NCBI GenBank assembly: GCA_963802635.1
Contig: CAWDJJ010000001.1
Location: forward strand, 186,001-250,000
Origin: CAVTLG01 sp963802635
GTDB taxonomy: Bacteria > Chloroflexota > Ktedonobacteria > Ktedonobacterales > Ktedonobacteraceae
Length of the DNA: 64,000 nt
Direction: 5' to 3'
Below, piece by piece: positions 42,537 through 51,761 of this stretch. The notes under the pieces are model-generated. The model had not been told where the DNA came from. It ran no database searches and saw only the letters and a program-made list of their open reading frames with translations. Position 1 is the first letter of the stretch. Each line of letters starts with the position of its first letter. A program made the position numbers and the translations under genes.

Positions 42537-43322
42537 ATGCTGAGAACAATTACTGCAACGCGTTATGTCACCCCTTTGCGTGAGGGAGGATCACTTCCGG
42601 CTATCGTCGAAGCGGACGATGATGGACTCTATGTCCTCAAATTTTGGGGAGCTGGTCAGGGCGTCAAGGCGCTGATCGCTGAACTGATCGCGGGCGAGAT
42701 CGCGCGCGCCCTGGGATTAGCTGTGCCAGAGATTGTCTTTATACAGCTTGATCCGGTGCTTGGTCGCTCAGAACCTGATTTTGAAATTCAAGCCTTGCTT
42801 AAAGCCAGTCCGGGCCTGAACCTGGCACTCGATTTTCTGCCGGGCGCGCTGGCTTTTGATGCCCTGGATGCTCGTACGCTAGATCCTTTGCTGGCGTCCT
42901 CCATTCTCTGGTTCGATGCCTATGTGACCAATGTCGACCGCACGCCGCGCAATACCAATATGCTCTGGTGGCATCGGCGTTTGCAGTTGATCGATCATGG
43001 TGCGTCGCTCTATTTTCATCATGCTATGGACTCAAGCTACCTGGAGCGTAGTCGCACACCCTTTTCCAACAGCAAAGATCATGTCTTATTGCCGGTAGCG
43101 AGTGCCCTGCCAGCAGCGGATCAGCAGTTAAAAACGCGCCTGACCCCTACAGTCCTGCAAGATATCATCAATCTGGTGCCAGACTCGTGGTTGGGTAATG
43201 ATCCCGTCTTTACCGATCCTGTGGTCCAACGTGTGGCCTATCTCGACTATCTGCAGGATCGTCTGGCGCATTCACAGATTTTTGTAGAGGAGGCTATGCG
43301 TGCACGCGACCGACTCGTATGA
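42537..43322 (+). CDS. HipA-like kinase-fold protein
   Basis: A 261-residue protein resembling the kinase part of HipA: VLKFWGAGQG with the ATP-contacting Lys, LIAELIAGEIARALGLAVPE, the catalytic loop FDAYVTNVDRTPRNTNML and the metal Asp in LQLIDHGASL. It is much shorter than E. coli HipA (440) and lacks the N-terminal subdomain. No HipB-like DNA-binding antitoxin is adjacent; instead a DUF3037 gene overlaps its end. The pair recurs widely, but its role is not established. Confidence 0.78.
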   Translation: MLRTITATRYVTPLREGGSLPAIVEADDDGLYVLKFWGAGQGVKALIAELIAGEIARALGLAVPEIVFIQLDPVLGRSEPDFEIQALLKASPGLNLALDFLPGALAFDALDARTLDPLLASSILWFDAYVTNVDRTPRNTNMLWWHRRLQLIDHGASLYFHHAMDSSYLERSRTPFSNSKDHVLLPVASALPAADQQLKTRLTPTVLQDIINLVPDSWLGNDPVFTDPVVQRVAYLDYLQDRLAHSQIFVEEAMRARDRLV

Positions 43323-43683
43323 CTACGCTATTATCCGTATTGTGCCCTTTGTCGAGCGGGGTGAGTGTATCAATGTTGGTGTGATTCTCTTCTGTCGCAC
43401 TCGTCGCTTTCTTGGTATACTCACGCACCTGGACCAGCAGCGTTTGAGCGCATTCGCGCCGCAGTTGGACATAGTAGCTTTACAACGGCAGCTTGAGCAC
43501 CTCGTCCAACTCTGTAATGGGCAAGGGGAGAGCAGCCCGCTGGGACAGCTTTCGCCATCGGAGCGTTTTCATTGGCTCGTCGCGCCGCGCAGTACGATCA
43601 TTCAAGTCTCGCCTGTGCATTCAGGGTTCAGTAGCGATCCCCATGCCACTCTGCATCATCTGCTGAAAACCCTCGTCTTATGA
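43300..43683 (+). CDS. DUF3037 protein
   Basis: A 127-residue protein with YDYAIIRIVPFVERGECINV then GVILFCRTRRFLGI, the hallmark of DUF3037. GTG 43300 has GAGGAGG six bases before it and lies 23 bases inside the HipA-like gene in another frame, so the two are tightly coupled. Likely a functional partner of the kinase; mechanism unknown. Confidence 0.85.
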   Translation: MHATDSYDYAIIRIVPFVERGECINVGVILFCRTRRFLGILTHLDQQRLSAFAPQLDIVALQRQLEHLVQLCNGQGESSPLGQLSPSERFHWLVAPRSTIIQVSPVHSGFSSDPHATLHHLLKTLVL

Positions 43684-43721
43684 AGGAACCTGTTACCAGA
43701 GAAGATGGTAACAGGTTCCTT
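43683..43721. terminator. Long perfect hairpin after the DUF3037 gene
   Basis: AAGGAACCTGTTACC and GGTAACAGGTTCCTT form a perfect 15-pair stem with a 9-base loop, between convergent genes. No long T-run follows. Confidence 0.7.
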
Positions 43722-43796
43722 ACTGATAGTTGGGCTTGTAGGATGTTGACATAATAACAAAAAACATGTGAAAGACCTATAAAAAAAATATTAAGA

Positions 43797-44987
43797 TCAA
43801 ATAAAAAGCGTATTTTGTATCGAGGTATCGATGTCCAATGGAAGATTTTGTACATTGCTCAGCCAGATCACTGTAATTTTTTGTTGGGGATAATACCAGT
43901 TTGAGGCTGAGAAACCTTCAAACGGCCCCTCATTATAATAAGTGAGCCGCTGTACTCCAGTGCTATTTTTCTCTTCACCAATGAGCCAGCCATAACCAAT
44001 GCCGATTTCGCTAAAGTCTGGTCCGCAGGGTTCTCCGGTTTTACAGAACGCATACTCCTGAGAAAACATCGCCTGTTGTGTGGCTTGCGAACCAATTTTA
44101 TGCTTGATAAGTGCCTGGTCGAAAGTGTAAAGGTCATCTACGGTAGAATAGATACCACCGGCAGCATAGAGCACAGAAATATCTGTAAAGTCATCAGGAA
44201 CGCGTGGTTCATTATAGCCCACGGCATATTGTGGCAATGGTGGATAATTCTGATCATATCCGGTATTATGCAAATGTAAGGGATCAAAGATTGTATGGTG
44301 CAAATAGTCTGGATAGGACTCTCCTGATGCTTTTGCGATAATTGTTCCCAATAATACTTCATCTGTGGCGCTCCACGTTGGCGTTGTACTGCTTTTAAAT
44401 GCTGCTGGAGCATTCGTCACGCGTGCGATAAGTTGGTCGGGCGTTGTGGGTACGGCTTTTGTCTCGTTATAATCTGCGAGCGTGGTGTAGTCTTCGATGC
44501 CAGAGGTGCGTGTGAGCAATTGCTCAATGCTAATATCATCCCAGGTTTCGGGACAGTTGGCAATATAATTGCAGATAGCATCTTGCACTTTCAGTTTACC
44601 CTGATCTTGCAGCAGCAAAATTGCCAGTGTGTTGAACTGCTCAGCCAATGTGCCGATACGAAATTTCGTATCAGCGAGATTCGGTATATTCTGCGACCAA
44701 TCAGCCTCACCATAACCTTGTTGGAGCAGAAGCCTGCCATTCTGCGTAATCAGCACTGATCCACTGAAATTGCCTTGAAGTGCCTCATGCGTAAAAAGAG
44801 TATTCAATTTAGTAATATTCGATTGGCTGATATTGGTGGTAGTAGTTGGCGTTACCGTCGTAGGGGTAGAAGGTGCTGAAATAACCTTATGATTGCCTTC
44901 ACAAGCAGTGAGGAGTGGGAAAAATAGCAGGCAACAGAAACCGATGAAGAGAGAGCGTTGATACCAGTGCGGGCGAACTATGCGCAC
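43797..44987 (-). CDS. Serine beta-lactamase-fold lipoprotein with lost catalytic motifs
   Basis: Lipoprotein signal (lipobox LTAC, Cys 29), a Thr-rich linker, then a class C beta-lactamase/PBP-like domain: TKFRIGTLAEQFNTLAILLL, LLTRTSGIEDYTTL, YAAGGIYSTVDDLYTFDQAL. The S-x-x-K motif reads T113-L-A-E116, the Y-x-N motif reads W-S-A (205-207), and the third motif reads NEG instead of HxG. All three are altered, so acyl-enzyme chemistry is not expected; a binding role is likely. GTG start with AGGAGG six bases upstream. Confidence 0.85.
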   Translation of the reverse strand: MRIVRPHWYQRSLFIGFCCLLFFPLLTACEGNHKVISAPSTPTTVTPTTTTNISQSNITKLNTLFTHEALQGNFSGSVLITQNGRLLLQQGYGEADWSQNIPNLADTKFRIGTLAEQFNTLAILLLQDQGKLKVQDAICNYIANCPETWDDISIEQLLTRTSGIEDYTTLADYNETKAVPTTPDQLIARVTNAPAAFKSSTTPTWSATDEVLLGTIIAKASGESYPDYLHHTIFDPLHLHNTGYDQNYPPLPQYAVGYNEPRVPDDFTDISVLYAAGGIYSTVDDLYTFDQALIKHKIGSQATQQAMFSQEYAFCKTGEPCGPDFSEIGIGYGWLIGEEKNSTGVQRLTYYNEGPFEGFSASNWYYPQQKITVIWLSNVQNLPLDIDTSIQNTLFI

Positions 44988-45219
44988 AGAACACCTCCTG
45001 TGTTGCTATCCCAAGTCTGAGTCTCGCTCACGCCCATCTCAATGTAGAAAGCAGCAAAAATGCTATTTTCATGCAATAAATTAGGCTACTGTCGTGTACC
45101 GTTTCCAGATTATAGTCCTCCACTCATGCTTTGTCAATTTGCTATATAACGTTTGTAACGTTCAGGAAGTGATCAAATCTCAGCACAATACCTCTGCAGA
45201 TGACTGGTTCTTTTTACGT

Positions 45220-45810
45220 TTACTCACTAGCCATCTGCGTCTGCAGCCGTTCTATCGCTTCTTTTGCCTCCTTCAAGGTTGATCCTGTATGCAGACGATG
45301 GAGCTTAATGGCCTCTATTTTGCGGTTTGCGCGCAGCAGGTTTTGCAGTTCATCAGAATCAACATAGTGTCTTTCTTGTTGAGACTGTGCTCCTCCCACG
45401 GCCAGCGATTCTACTGCCTCTTTGGCTGCCTTCAGACCTGCTCGGGTCTTTTGTCGATAGAGCTTTATCGCTTTAATTTTATTGCCAGCGGCAATTTGCT
45501 GTAAAATGGCGTCAGTAGTATCATCTAGCCCGACAGACGGGACCGAAAGCATTTCTGCCTGGATCTGGTCGACTGCATATTTAGCTTCTCGCAAGCTAGT
45601 TCCTGTTTCTTGACGAAATAATTTGATCGCAGCAATTTTATTCTGTGTACGAAGCAGTCTCTCTAGCTCGTCTGGATGGATCAACGATGCAGAGAGTTCG
45701 GCAAAGCGTTCTGGTGGTAATCTTTCACTTGCGGCGTTACGAGACTTTAAGCTAACAAGAGCCACGAAAACTCCTATTACGCCTAAAATCAATAAAATAA
45801 TTATTTCCAT
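45220..45810 (-). CDS. Membrane-anchored protein with three L7/L12 C-domain-like repeats
   Basis: An N-terminal membrane helix (MEIIILLILGVIGVFVALVS) is followed by three repeats at about 48-83, 98-136 and 153-189, each of the form NKIxAIKLxRxxTGxxLKEAKxAV, which is the pattern of the ribosomal L7/L12 C-terminal domain. In ribosomes that surface recruits GTPase factors. Here it is displayed three times on the membrane. Function unknown. It follows the Tyr/Gln-rich membrane gene by 82 bases on the same strand. Confidence 0.78.
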   Translation of the reverse strand: MEIIILLILGVIGVFVALVSLKSRNAASERLPPERFAELSASLIHPDELERLLRTQNKIAAIKLFRQETGTSLREAKYAVDQIQAEMLSVPSVGLDDTTDAILQQIAAGNKIKAIKLYRQKTRAGLKAAKEAVESLAVGGAQSQQERHYVDSDELQNLLRANRKIEAIKLHRLHTGSTLKEAKEAIERLQTQMASE

Positions 45811-45892
45811 TTATTGTTCCTTTTTTGTATGGAAATGATGATACCAGATCTATACACGAAAGAGACAAATGTGCTTCTCTTACGTTATCCTA

Positions 45893-46315
45893 TCAGGACA
45901 TCGGCGGCATCTCTTGCGGATACTCGGCCTGTGGCTGCTCGTATTCTTGATAATGCTCGCTCTGCTCCTGATCCTCTGCAGGCTGATAGGGTTGCGGTGT
46001 CGTTGGAGCAGCTTGATAGCCTTGCTGATAGGGCTGATACGCTGTGTATCCCTGTTCAGGTGGCTGATACGGCGCTTGATATGGCTGCGAGCTTTGATAC
46101 GGTGGCTGGTAGTAAGGCTGTTGGTAGCCTTGGTTGCCTGCTCTAGTTGCACTCATAATCAAGCGGATAATGATCATCAGGGCGACGCCCAGAAGCAGCC
46201 ATTGCCAGAAGCCGGTACTGGCAACCAGGAAAAACACGAAAATCCAGGGAAAACCGTATATGCCACGCATGCGCCGGGGACCCCGGCCACTATACGGTTG
46301 ATTGTTCCACATCAT
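45893..46315 (-). CDS. Membrane protein with Tyr/Gln/Pro-rich tail
   Basis: About 60 residues with two hydrophobic segments (FPWIFVFFLVASTGFWQWL, LLGVALMIIIRLIM), then about 80 residues rich in Tyr, Gln and Pro with repeats such as YQPPYQ and YQAPYQPP, and an acidic end. Low-complexity tail, probably cytoplasmic. GAGGAGC precedes the start. Not a recognised family; in line with the kinase genes upstream, so it could be a substrate (inference). Confidence 0.55.
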   Translation of the reverse strand: MMWNNQPYSGRGPRRMRGIYGFPWIFVFFLVASTGFWQWLLLGVALMIIIRLIMSATRAGNQGYQQPYYQPPYQSSQPYQAPYQPPEQGYTAYQPYQQGYQAAPTTPQPYQPAEDQEQSEHYQEYEQPQAEYPQEMPPMS

Positions 46316-46556
46316 TACCTGCTCCTCTTCGCGGAACGGTCAGACCTACCCTTTTCCTGGTAGGTAAGAGCTTATTACTATATGCTATAAATCCTAATTA
46401 CAAATATAACAGATCGCAATTTATGTTGTCAAGGCAAACTATGTGTTGCGTATAGTCATATGGCAATAGTAAGTATCCTTTTCTATCTACGATGGATAAC
46501 AGCGTACTATAGTGAAATCATTCCTGACACTTTGAGTCTGCGTGTTTCCTTCCCTG

Positions 46557-47930
46557 CTAGTGAGGTAGGAAGAACAATATGGCTGCAATGATAAAAATCA
46601 CAACCAGCAGCATGACAAAGCTCTGTACAAGATAGTTACTGCCGTCCATGAGTCGCTGTCGGGGAGGTACAGGCGCTGGTGGTGGCATATACATCCTCGA
46701 TAGCTGTTGCTGTTGTCCATAGTCCCTGGAACTCTGAGCCGAATAAGCCGAATCTGGTCCATACGCATCATGCTCATATGGTGATCTACTTCCCTGGTTG
46801 ATAGGAGTAGGACCGTGATCAGGTGTGCGCGTTGAGCTACTATATGTCCGAGGCTTTGTCGGCAATGGAGCCAGACCAGGACTGTAGGTGTAGCTGCTGC
46901 TCGCTTCGCCAGAGTCCTGGTAGCGCTGAAGGAGAATCTCATCGATATCATGCTTCATCGCCGCTGCGCTCTGGTAGCGCTTTGTAATATCGAGGGTAAG
47001 CGCACGCTCCAGAACACGCTCGGTTTCAGGCGAAATCTTGGGATTTAACGTGCGTACCAGCGGATAATTAAATGGCGGATAGTCCCGTGGATCACGGCTA
47101 GTCAGCAGATGATGTAAGGTAGCCGCCAGTGCGTAGAGGTCAGAGCGAGCGTCGGCATTCCCCTGATACTGTTCCGGGGGAGCATAGCCTGGAGTTCCCA
47201 GCGCGGACGTTTGTTTGCGCCTGGTGTTCTTCGTGACCTCTGTGCGCGCGATACCAAAGTCAACCAGCCGAGCACGTTTATCCTTAGCGCTGACAATGAT
47301 ATTAGCAGGCTTTATATCGCGATGCACAGTAGGTGGCTGCTGCTGACCCAGATAGGCGAGAATATCCAATACCTGTGAAACATAGGTGAGAGCTTCATGC
47401 TCCGGCATGGGCTTATTGAGGCGCTCCATATCATCTTCCAGGTTTTCACCGGCTGCATATTCTTGCACCATATAGTAGCGTGAACCTTCCTGGAAGCTAT
47501 CGGTCACGGTGGGAATGAGCGGATGATCCAGATGAGCCAGTGTCTCGACCTCGCGCTTAAAGTTGCGCACATCCTCCTGGCGCTGCTGTGGATCGCTTTC
47601 ATCGGAGGCCAGCTCTTTAATGACGACTTTTTTATTCGATACGCGTGTATCGCGCGCCAGCACAGCCGCACCCATGCCGCCCTGGCCGAGCATTTTCTCG
47701 ACCACGTAGCGACCTTCCTGTAACTGCACATTAGGAGCAAGTAAACGTGAGACAGTGTTCGTTGAACTTGCAGTTGGCGTGTCACGTGTTGCAGCAGCAA
47801 CAGGGAGAATTGTATCAATTGTATTTGTTGATGTTGCAGGAGTGGTAGAGGAGTCCAGGGCATAGCCACAACTGTTACAAAAATTCTCGCCTGCTGGATT
47901 ATCCACACCACAATAAGGACATTTTATCAT
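46557..47930 (-). CDS. Zinc-ribbon Ser/Thr protein kinase, tail-anchored
   Basis: Starts MIKCPYCGVDNPAGENFCNS with a two-CxxC zinc ribbon. A Thr/Ser-rich linker leads to a Hanks-type kinase domain (about 75-330): GQGGMGAAVLA glycine loop, Lys in VVIKEL, catalytic HRDIKPANIIV, metal DFGIA and APPEQY. A Pro/Ser/Tyr-rich stretch follows and a C-terminal membrane helix (FVMLLVVIFIIAAILFFL). ATG 47930 gives the ribbon at the N-terminus, as in its neighbour; the frame is open to 47963. It lies 44 bases downstream of the larger kinase. Confidence 0.9.
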   Translation of the reverse strand: MIKCPYCGVDNPAGENFCNSCGYALDSSTTPATSTNTIDTILPVAAATRDTPTASSTNTVSRLLAPNVQLQEGRYVVEKMLGQGGMGAAVLARDTRVSNKKVVIKELASDESDPQQRQEDVRNFKREVETLAHLDHPLIPTVTDSFQEGSRYYMVQEYAAGENLEDDMERLNKPMPEHEALTYVSQVLDILAYLGQQQPPTVHRDIKPANIIVSAKDKRARLVDFGIARTEVTKNTRRKQTSALGTPGYAPPEQYQGNADARSDLYALAATLHHLLTSRDPRDYPPFNYPLVRTLNPKISPETERVLERALTLDITKRYQSAAAMKHDIDEILLQRYQDSGEASSSYTYSPGLAPLPTKPRTYSSSTRTPDHGPTPINQGSRSPYEHDAYGPDSAYSAQSSRDYGQQQQLSRMYMPPPAPVPPRQRLMDGSNYLVQSFVMLLVVIFIIAAILFFLPH

Positions 47931-47974
47931 CTCGCCTAGATTCCAATCTGCTTTGCTCACCAATTGGTAGTGAC

Positions 47975-50692
47975 CTACACCAAAAATTGGCCCAGCGATA
48001 CCGGCTCCATATGAATACGACCGTAAGAATCAACATCTAATACCACGATCACCTTATTCACAGGGTCTCCATTCTGCCCAAGTGAGATCTGACCACTTAC
48101 TCCCTGAACAGCATTTGCTCCATTAACCTTCAATAAAGCCTGCTGCAACTTCTGGGGAGTGACAGTTTGCGTGTCTGATTTCAACGCTATGTTGCAACCC
48201 TGAAACAATGCAATGGTCGCATCGTAAGAGAGCATGGCATCACTATCGGCGCGCGTAAAACCGTATGCACCAGCCGCGTGCTGCCCATTTGAGTTGAAGT
48301 CTAAAGCATAATCATTGAAAAACGCTGGTTTGCTTGCTCTGGGTTCTAGTATACTCCACTCGTCTGGATAAGCGAAAGCCGTAAAGTGCACATGCGTAAA
48401 GCCAGCACTTGCCGAGGATGAGTAACCATTCAATTCATAGAGTGCATCCCCACCGAGAATAGGGATAGTGCTATTCGTCGGTAGATCGACCAGCAAAGGA
48501 CTCAAGTCGGACGCATAACCAGCGAAGTAGATCAGGTCTGGTGTATGGCTCAAGGCATCCTGTAAAGCTGGTGGAAGTGTTGCTGGATTGCCAACGGTGT
48601 ATTTCTCCTGTACGACAACTTGATTGCCATCGTTCATAAACTGCTGTGCGAAATCCTCTGCCAGGCTTTGTGTATAGGAATTCGTCGGATCATAAAACAG
48701 AGCCACGCGCTTCGCCTGTAATATATGCTCGGCATACTTTGCACCATTGACGCCCTGAATATGGTTAGAAGGCGCTATGCGGAAAAAGTAGTGCGAGATA
48801 TTTGTTATCGTATCACTGGAGGCGGTTTGTGAGAGCAGCGGAATATGAGCGTTATTCAGCACCTGGATAGCAGCCAGTGTGCGATCACTGTAAGGCCAGC
48901 CCATGACACCCACAAAATGTGTGTCTTTGTGTGCTAATTGCACGATTTGCTCCGCAATGTTCGTGGCATACGTAGCCTGGCTGCCTGAGTTCGCGATCAG
49001 CAAGCGTACCTGAACGCCCCCATTGAGCTTGTAACCCGTGTTATATTCCTGTTGGGCGACATATGCTCCCTGCAAGTCATCTCGTCCCAGCCCTGCTAAC
49101 GAACTCCCGCCAGTGAGCATCGTTGCAACTACCACATCGACATAAGGGCGACCAGAACTGAGCACATTCAGGTCTTCCTTGTAGATCAACGCTTCTGCGT
49201 CATTCGGGCTTTTCTCTACCGCCTGATTTAAGAGCGAGATGACCTGATTTGTATTCTTGCTACCTTGCTTTAACAACTGTGCTGCCTGCGTTTTAAGTGA
49301 GCCACTATCCAGCGTTGTATCAAAAGCGAAGGTGCCATCGCTAATACCGATGTATTCATTATTGCTCATCTGTGTCACGCCAATACCTGAAGCAGAGGAA
49401 CTGGCTTCCTGACGGATAAAGAAGAAGGCACCAGAACCTGCGAGAACGATGAGCATAACAAGGATCAAGATCAGTGCAAGTTTCGGAAAACGACGGCGCT
49501 GCTGTGAAACAGGCTGTTGTGACCCGAATGGTTGGTAAGGATATGCAGGAATAGTAGCCGCTGTCATGGAATTGAGTGGCTGTAGTATAGGTGTAATGGA
49601 GGTAGGGCCTGTTTGTGGTATACCATGCATGGATGGTTGCTGTATTGTCTGTACCTGATGGATAGTTTGTGCTGTGCTGGATGTATTGACAGGACTCATC
49701 GCGCCAGAGTTGCCAAGTGTATAGCTATCGATATTGCCAGAGATGCCAAAGCGCTGGCGCAGGACCGCATCGATATCCTGCTTCATCGCAGACGCGCTTT
49801 GATAGCGCTGATTACTATCATTGTTTAAAGTACGTGTCAAAACAGGCTCAATCTCTGGCGAAAGTTGCGGATTAAGTGCGCGCACTGGCGGATAGCTGAA
49901 AGGTGGATGACTGCGTGGATCGCGGTTCGTCAGTACATGATGGAGCGTAGCAGCCAGCGCGTACAGGTCAGAGCGTGGATCAGCGTTGCCCTGGTATTGT
50001 TCTGGCGGTGCATAACCCGGTGTTCCCAGCGCTGATGTTTGCTTGCGCTGAACATTACGCGCCACATCAGCGCGCGCAATACCGAAGTCGACCAGATGAG
50101 CACGTTTATCTTTTGTACCAATGATGATATTAGCTGGTTTAATGTCTCGATGTACGACTGGGGGCGTCTGTTCCGCCAGATACTCGAGAATGTCGAGTAT
50201 CTCGGAGGCGCAGATCAAAGCCTCACGCTCCTTCATTGGCTGGTTCGTACGATCCAGGCGCTCTTCCAGATTCTCGCCTTCCACGTATTCTTGCACCATG
50301 AAGTAGTGTGTCCCCTCCTGAAAATGATCCGTTACATTTGGTACAAGAGGATGATCGATGTGAGCCAGCGTTGAGACTTCGCGTTTGAAATTCCGTACAT
50401 CCTCCTGAAGCTTCGCTGGATCAACATTATCTGAGATCAATTCTTTAAGCACAACAGACTTACTATCCAGACGAATATCGGTAGCAAGTAACGCTGTACC
50501 CATACCTCCCTCTCCCAGTACCCTTTTGATCACATACCGTCCTCCCTGTAGACGAGAGCCAGGCGCAAGTGAACGGCTACCGCTATTCGATGGCTGTGTT
50601 GTGGGGACTGGGCCTGGATTCATTAAATTGCCGCATGTCCCACAATAGCGGACGCCATCACGATTTTCGGCTTTGCAGTAAGGACACTCCAT
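47975..50692 (-). CDS. Receptor Ser/Thr kinase with LivJ-type ligand-binding domain
   Basis: 905 residues. Zinc ribbon at 3-20 (CPYC, CGTC); kinase domain about 53-315 with Lys 83, HRDIKPANII, VDFGIA and APPEQY; linker; membrane helix about 404-426 (LALILILVMLIVLAGSGAFFF); a short TPR-like helix pair (484-504); then a type I periplasmic-binding domain (516-905) like branched-chain amino acid receptors (VATMLTGGSSLAG, GVMGWPYSDRTLAAIQVL, PLLSQTASSDTI). Ligand sensing outside, phosphorylation inside, in a single chain. Start ATG 50692. Confidence 0.9.
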   Translation of the reverse strand: MECPYCKAENRDGVRYCGTCGNLMNPGPVPTTQPSNSGSRSLAPGSRLQGGRYVIKRVLGEGGMGTALLATDIRLDSKSVVLKELISDNVDPAKLQEDVRNFKREVSTLAHIDHPLVPNVTDHFQEGTHYFMVQEYVEGENLEERLDRTNQPMKEREALICASEILDILEYLAEQTPPVVHRDIKPANIIIGTKDKRAHLVDFGIARADVARNVQRKQTSALGTPGYAPPEQYQGNADPRSDLYALAATLHHVLTNRDPRSHPPFSYPPVRALNPQLSPEIEPVLTRTLNNDSNQRYQSASAMKQDIDAVLRQRFGISGNIDSYTLGNSGAMSPVNTSSTAQTIHQVQTIQQPSMHGIPQTGPTSITPILQPLNSMTAATIPAYPYQPFGSQQPVSQQRRRFPKLALILILVMLIVLAGSGAFFFIRQEASSSASGIGVTQMSNNEYIGISDGTFAFDTTLDSGSLKTQAAQLLKQGSKNTNQVISLLNQAVEKSPNDAEALIYKEDLNVLSSGRPYVDVVVATMLTGGSSLAGLGRDDLQGAYVAQQEYNTGYKLNGGVQVRLLIANSGSQATYATNIAEQIVQLAHKDTHFVGVMGWPYSDRTLAAIQVLNNAHIPLLSQTASSDTITNISHYFFRIAPSNHIQGVNGAKYAEHILQAKRVALFYDPTNSYTQSLAEDFAQQFMNDGNQVVVQEKYTVGNPATLPPALQDALSHTPDLIYFAGYASDLSPLLVDLPTNSTIPILGGDALYELNGYSSSASAGFTHVHFTAFAYPDEWSILEPRASKPAFFNDYALDFNSNGQHAAGAYGFTRADSDAMLSYDATIALFQGCNIALKSDTQTVTPQKLQQALLKVNGANAVQGVSGQISLGQNGDPVNKVIVVLDVDSYGRIHMEPVSLGQFLV

Positions 50693-51283
50693 CTTTCAGC
50701 CCACTTTCTGAGATAGAAATTTTTGCATGGTAATTCGTATACAATCGATAGCCTGTGTTTCAGCAGATTATACCTGCTTTCTTGATCTAAGTCGAGGGTT
50801 GCCATCCTGACCAGGGCTGCTCCAACAGCAGAACACTCATTATTACGTCATATTGCCTTGCCTTGCATTGGATAGTGATTGGCAATGGAACCATACTTGT
50901 TATACGAACTTACCCTCATCGTTGTTTTATCAATATTTCAGGTAGCAAAGACACTGAGTGTGGGCAATGGCCTGCTCTGCTACATTATTACCTCTATATA
51001 GAGAAACGCTAATTGCTGTCCAGTATAAAATGTACGAAGCAAGGAGTATGTCTGTGCATGTGGGGCAGGGAAATCTCTCGTGATCAATCCCGTGGCGTAA
51101 TCAGGGGCAAGCATATGAGGGGAACTGCTTGAACTGAGTCCATCGCTCCAGGCGGTCGCAGCGGCAGATTTCAGAGAAGGCACCGTGCAAAGACCGCCCT
51201 ACGGGAGGTAGCATGAAGAGGATGATGCCTCGTGCAACCTCTCGTAGGTTAACGTCTTCTATCTTCACGTGCGACTAGCAGAT
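50693..51283. other. Intergenic region with a stem-loop
   Basis: About 590 bases without a convincing gene. CTACGGGAGGT and ACCTCTCGTAG (51199-51209, 51237-51247) pair with one mismatch, just after the stop of the gene at 51284 on the minus strand, and may act as its terminator. Confidence 0.45.
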
Positions 51284-51745
51284 CTAAAGGTGTTGGCAAC
51301 GCAGCGAAATAATGCCAGGAGCGAAATGATTCGCTTTCTGCAAGTACTCCTGCTCGTTTGCCTCGATCATCAGCTTATGCATGACCACCACATCGCCATC
51401 GGGGAGTGGTTCAGCAGGTTGTAAGCATAGTTCCATCACCGCAGATCCGCGCTCGTATACCTTTACCAGGCCACCGGCACCGGGAATGCGATAGACACGG
51501 TTATCGATAGTGGGACTTGATACTTCAAGGTAGCCGAATTTGATCAATTGCTGATATTGGTTTTCGGACAGCATTTCGCGCAGTAGCGCCTTTGCCCGGC
51601 TCTCGGCAGACAGATGCTCACTCACTGACTCGCGGAAACGACCAACACTTCCGTCAGGGGACTGCGAAAGGTAGTAGATCGCCAGCAGGAGGAATAGCAG
51701 CCAGATACCGAGAAATAAGCTCAGTGTCTCTAACATACCTGACAT
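51284..51745 (-). CDS. Membrane-anchored protein of unknown function
   Basis: One N-terminal membrane helix (ETLSLFLGIWLLFLLLAIYY), a helical stretch (RAKALLREMLSENQYQQL), then a compact beta-rich domain (FGYLEVSSPTIDNRVYRIPG; GLVKVYERGSAVMELCLQP). Not recognised. It lies 16 bases downstream of another small gene and is probably in one transcript with it. Confidence 0.55.
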   Translation of the reverse strand: MSGMLETLSLFLGIWLLFLLLAIYYLSQSPDGSVGRFRESVSEHLSAESRAKALLREMLSENQYQQLIKFGYLEVSSPTIDNRVYRIPGAGGLVKVYERGSAVMELCLQPAEPLPDGDVVVMHKLMIEANEQEYLQKANHFAPGIISLRCQHL

Positions 51746-51761
51746 TTTTTGCTGCTACTCC

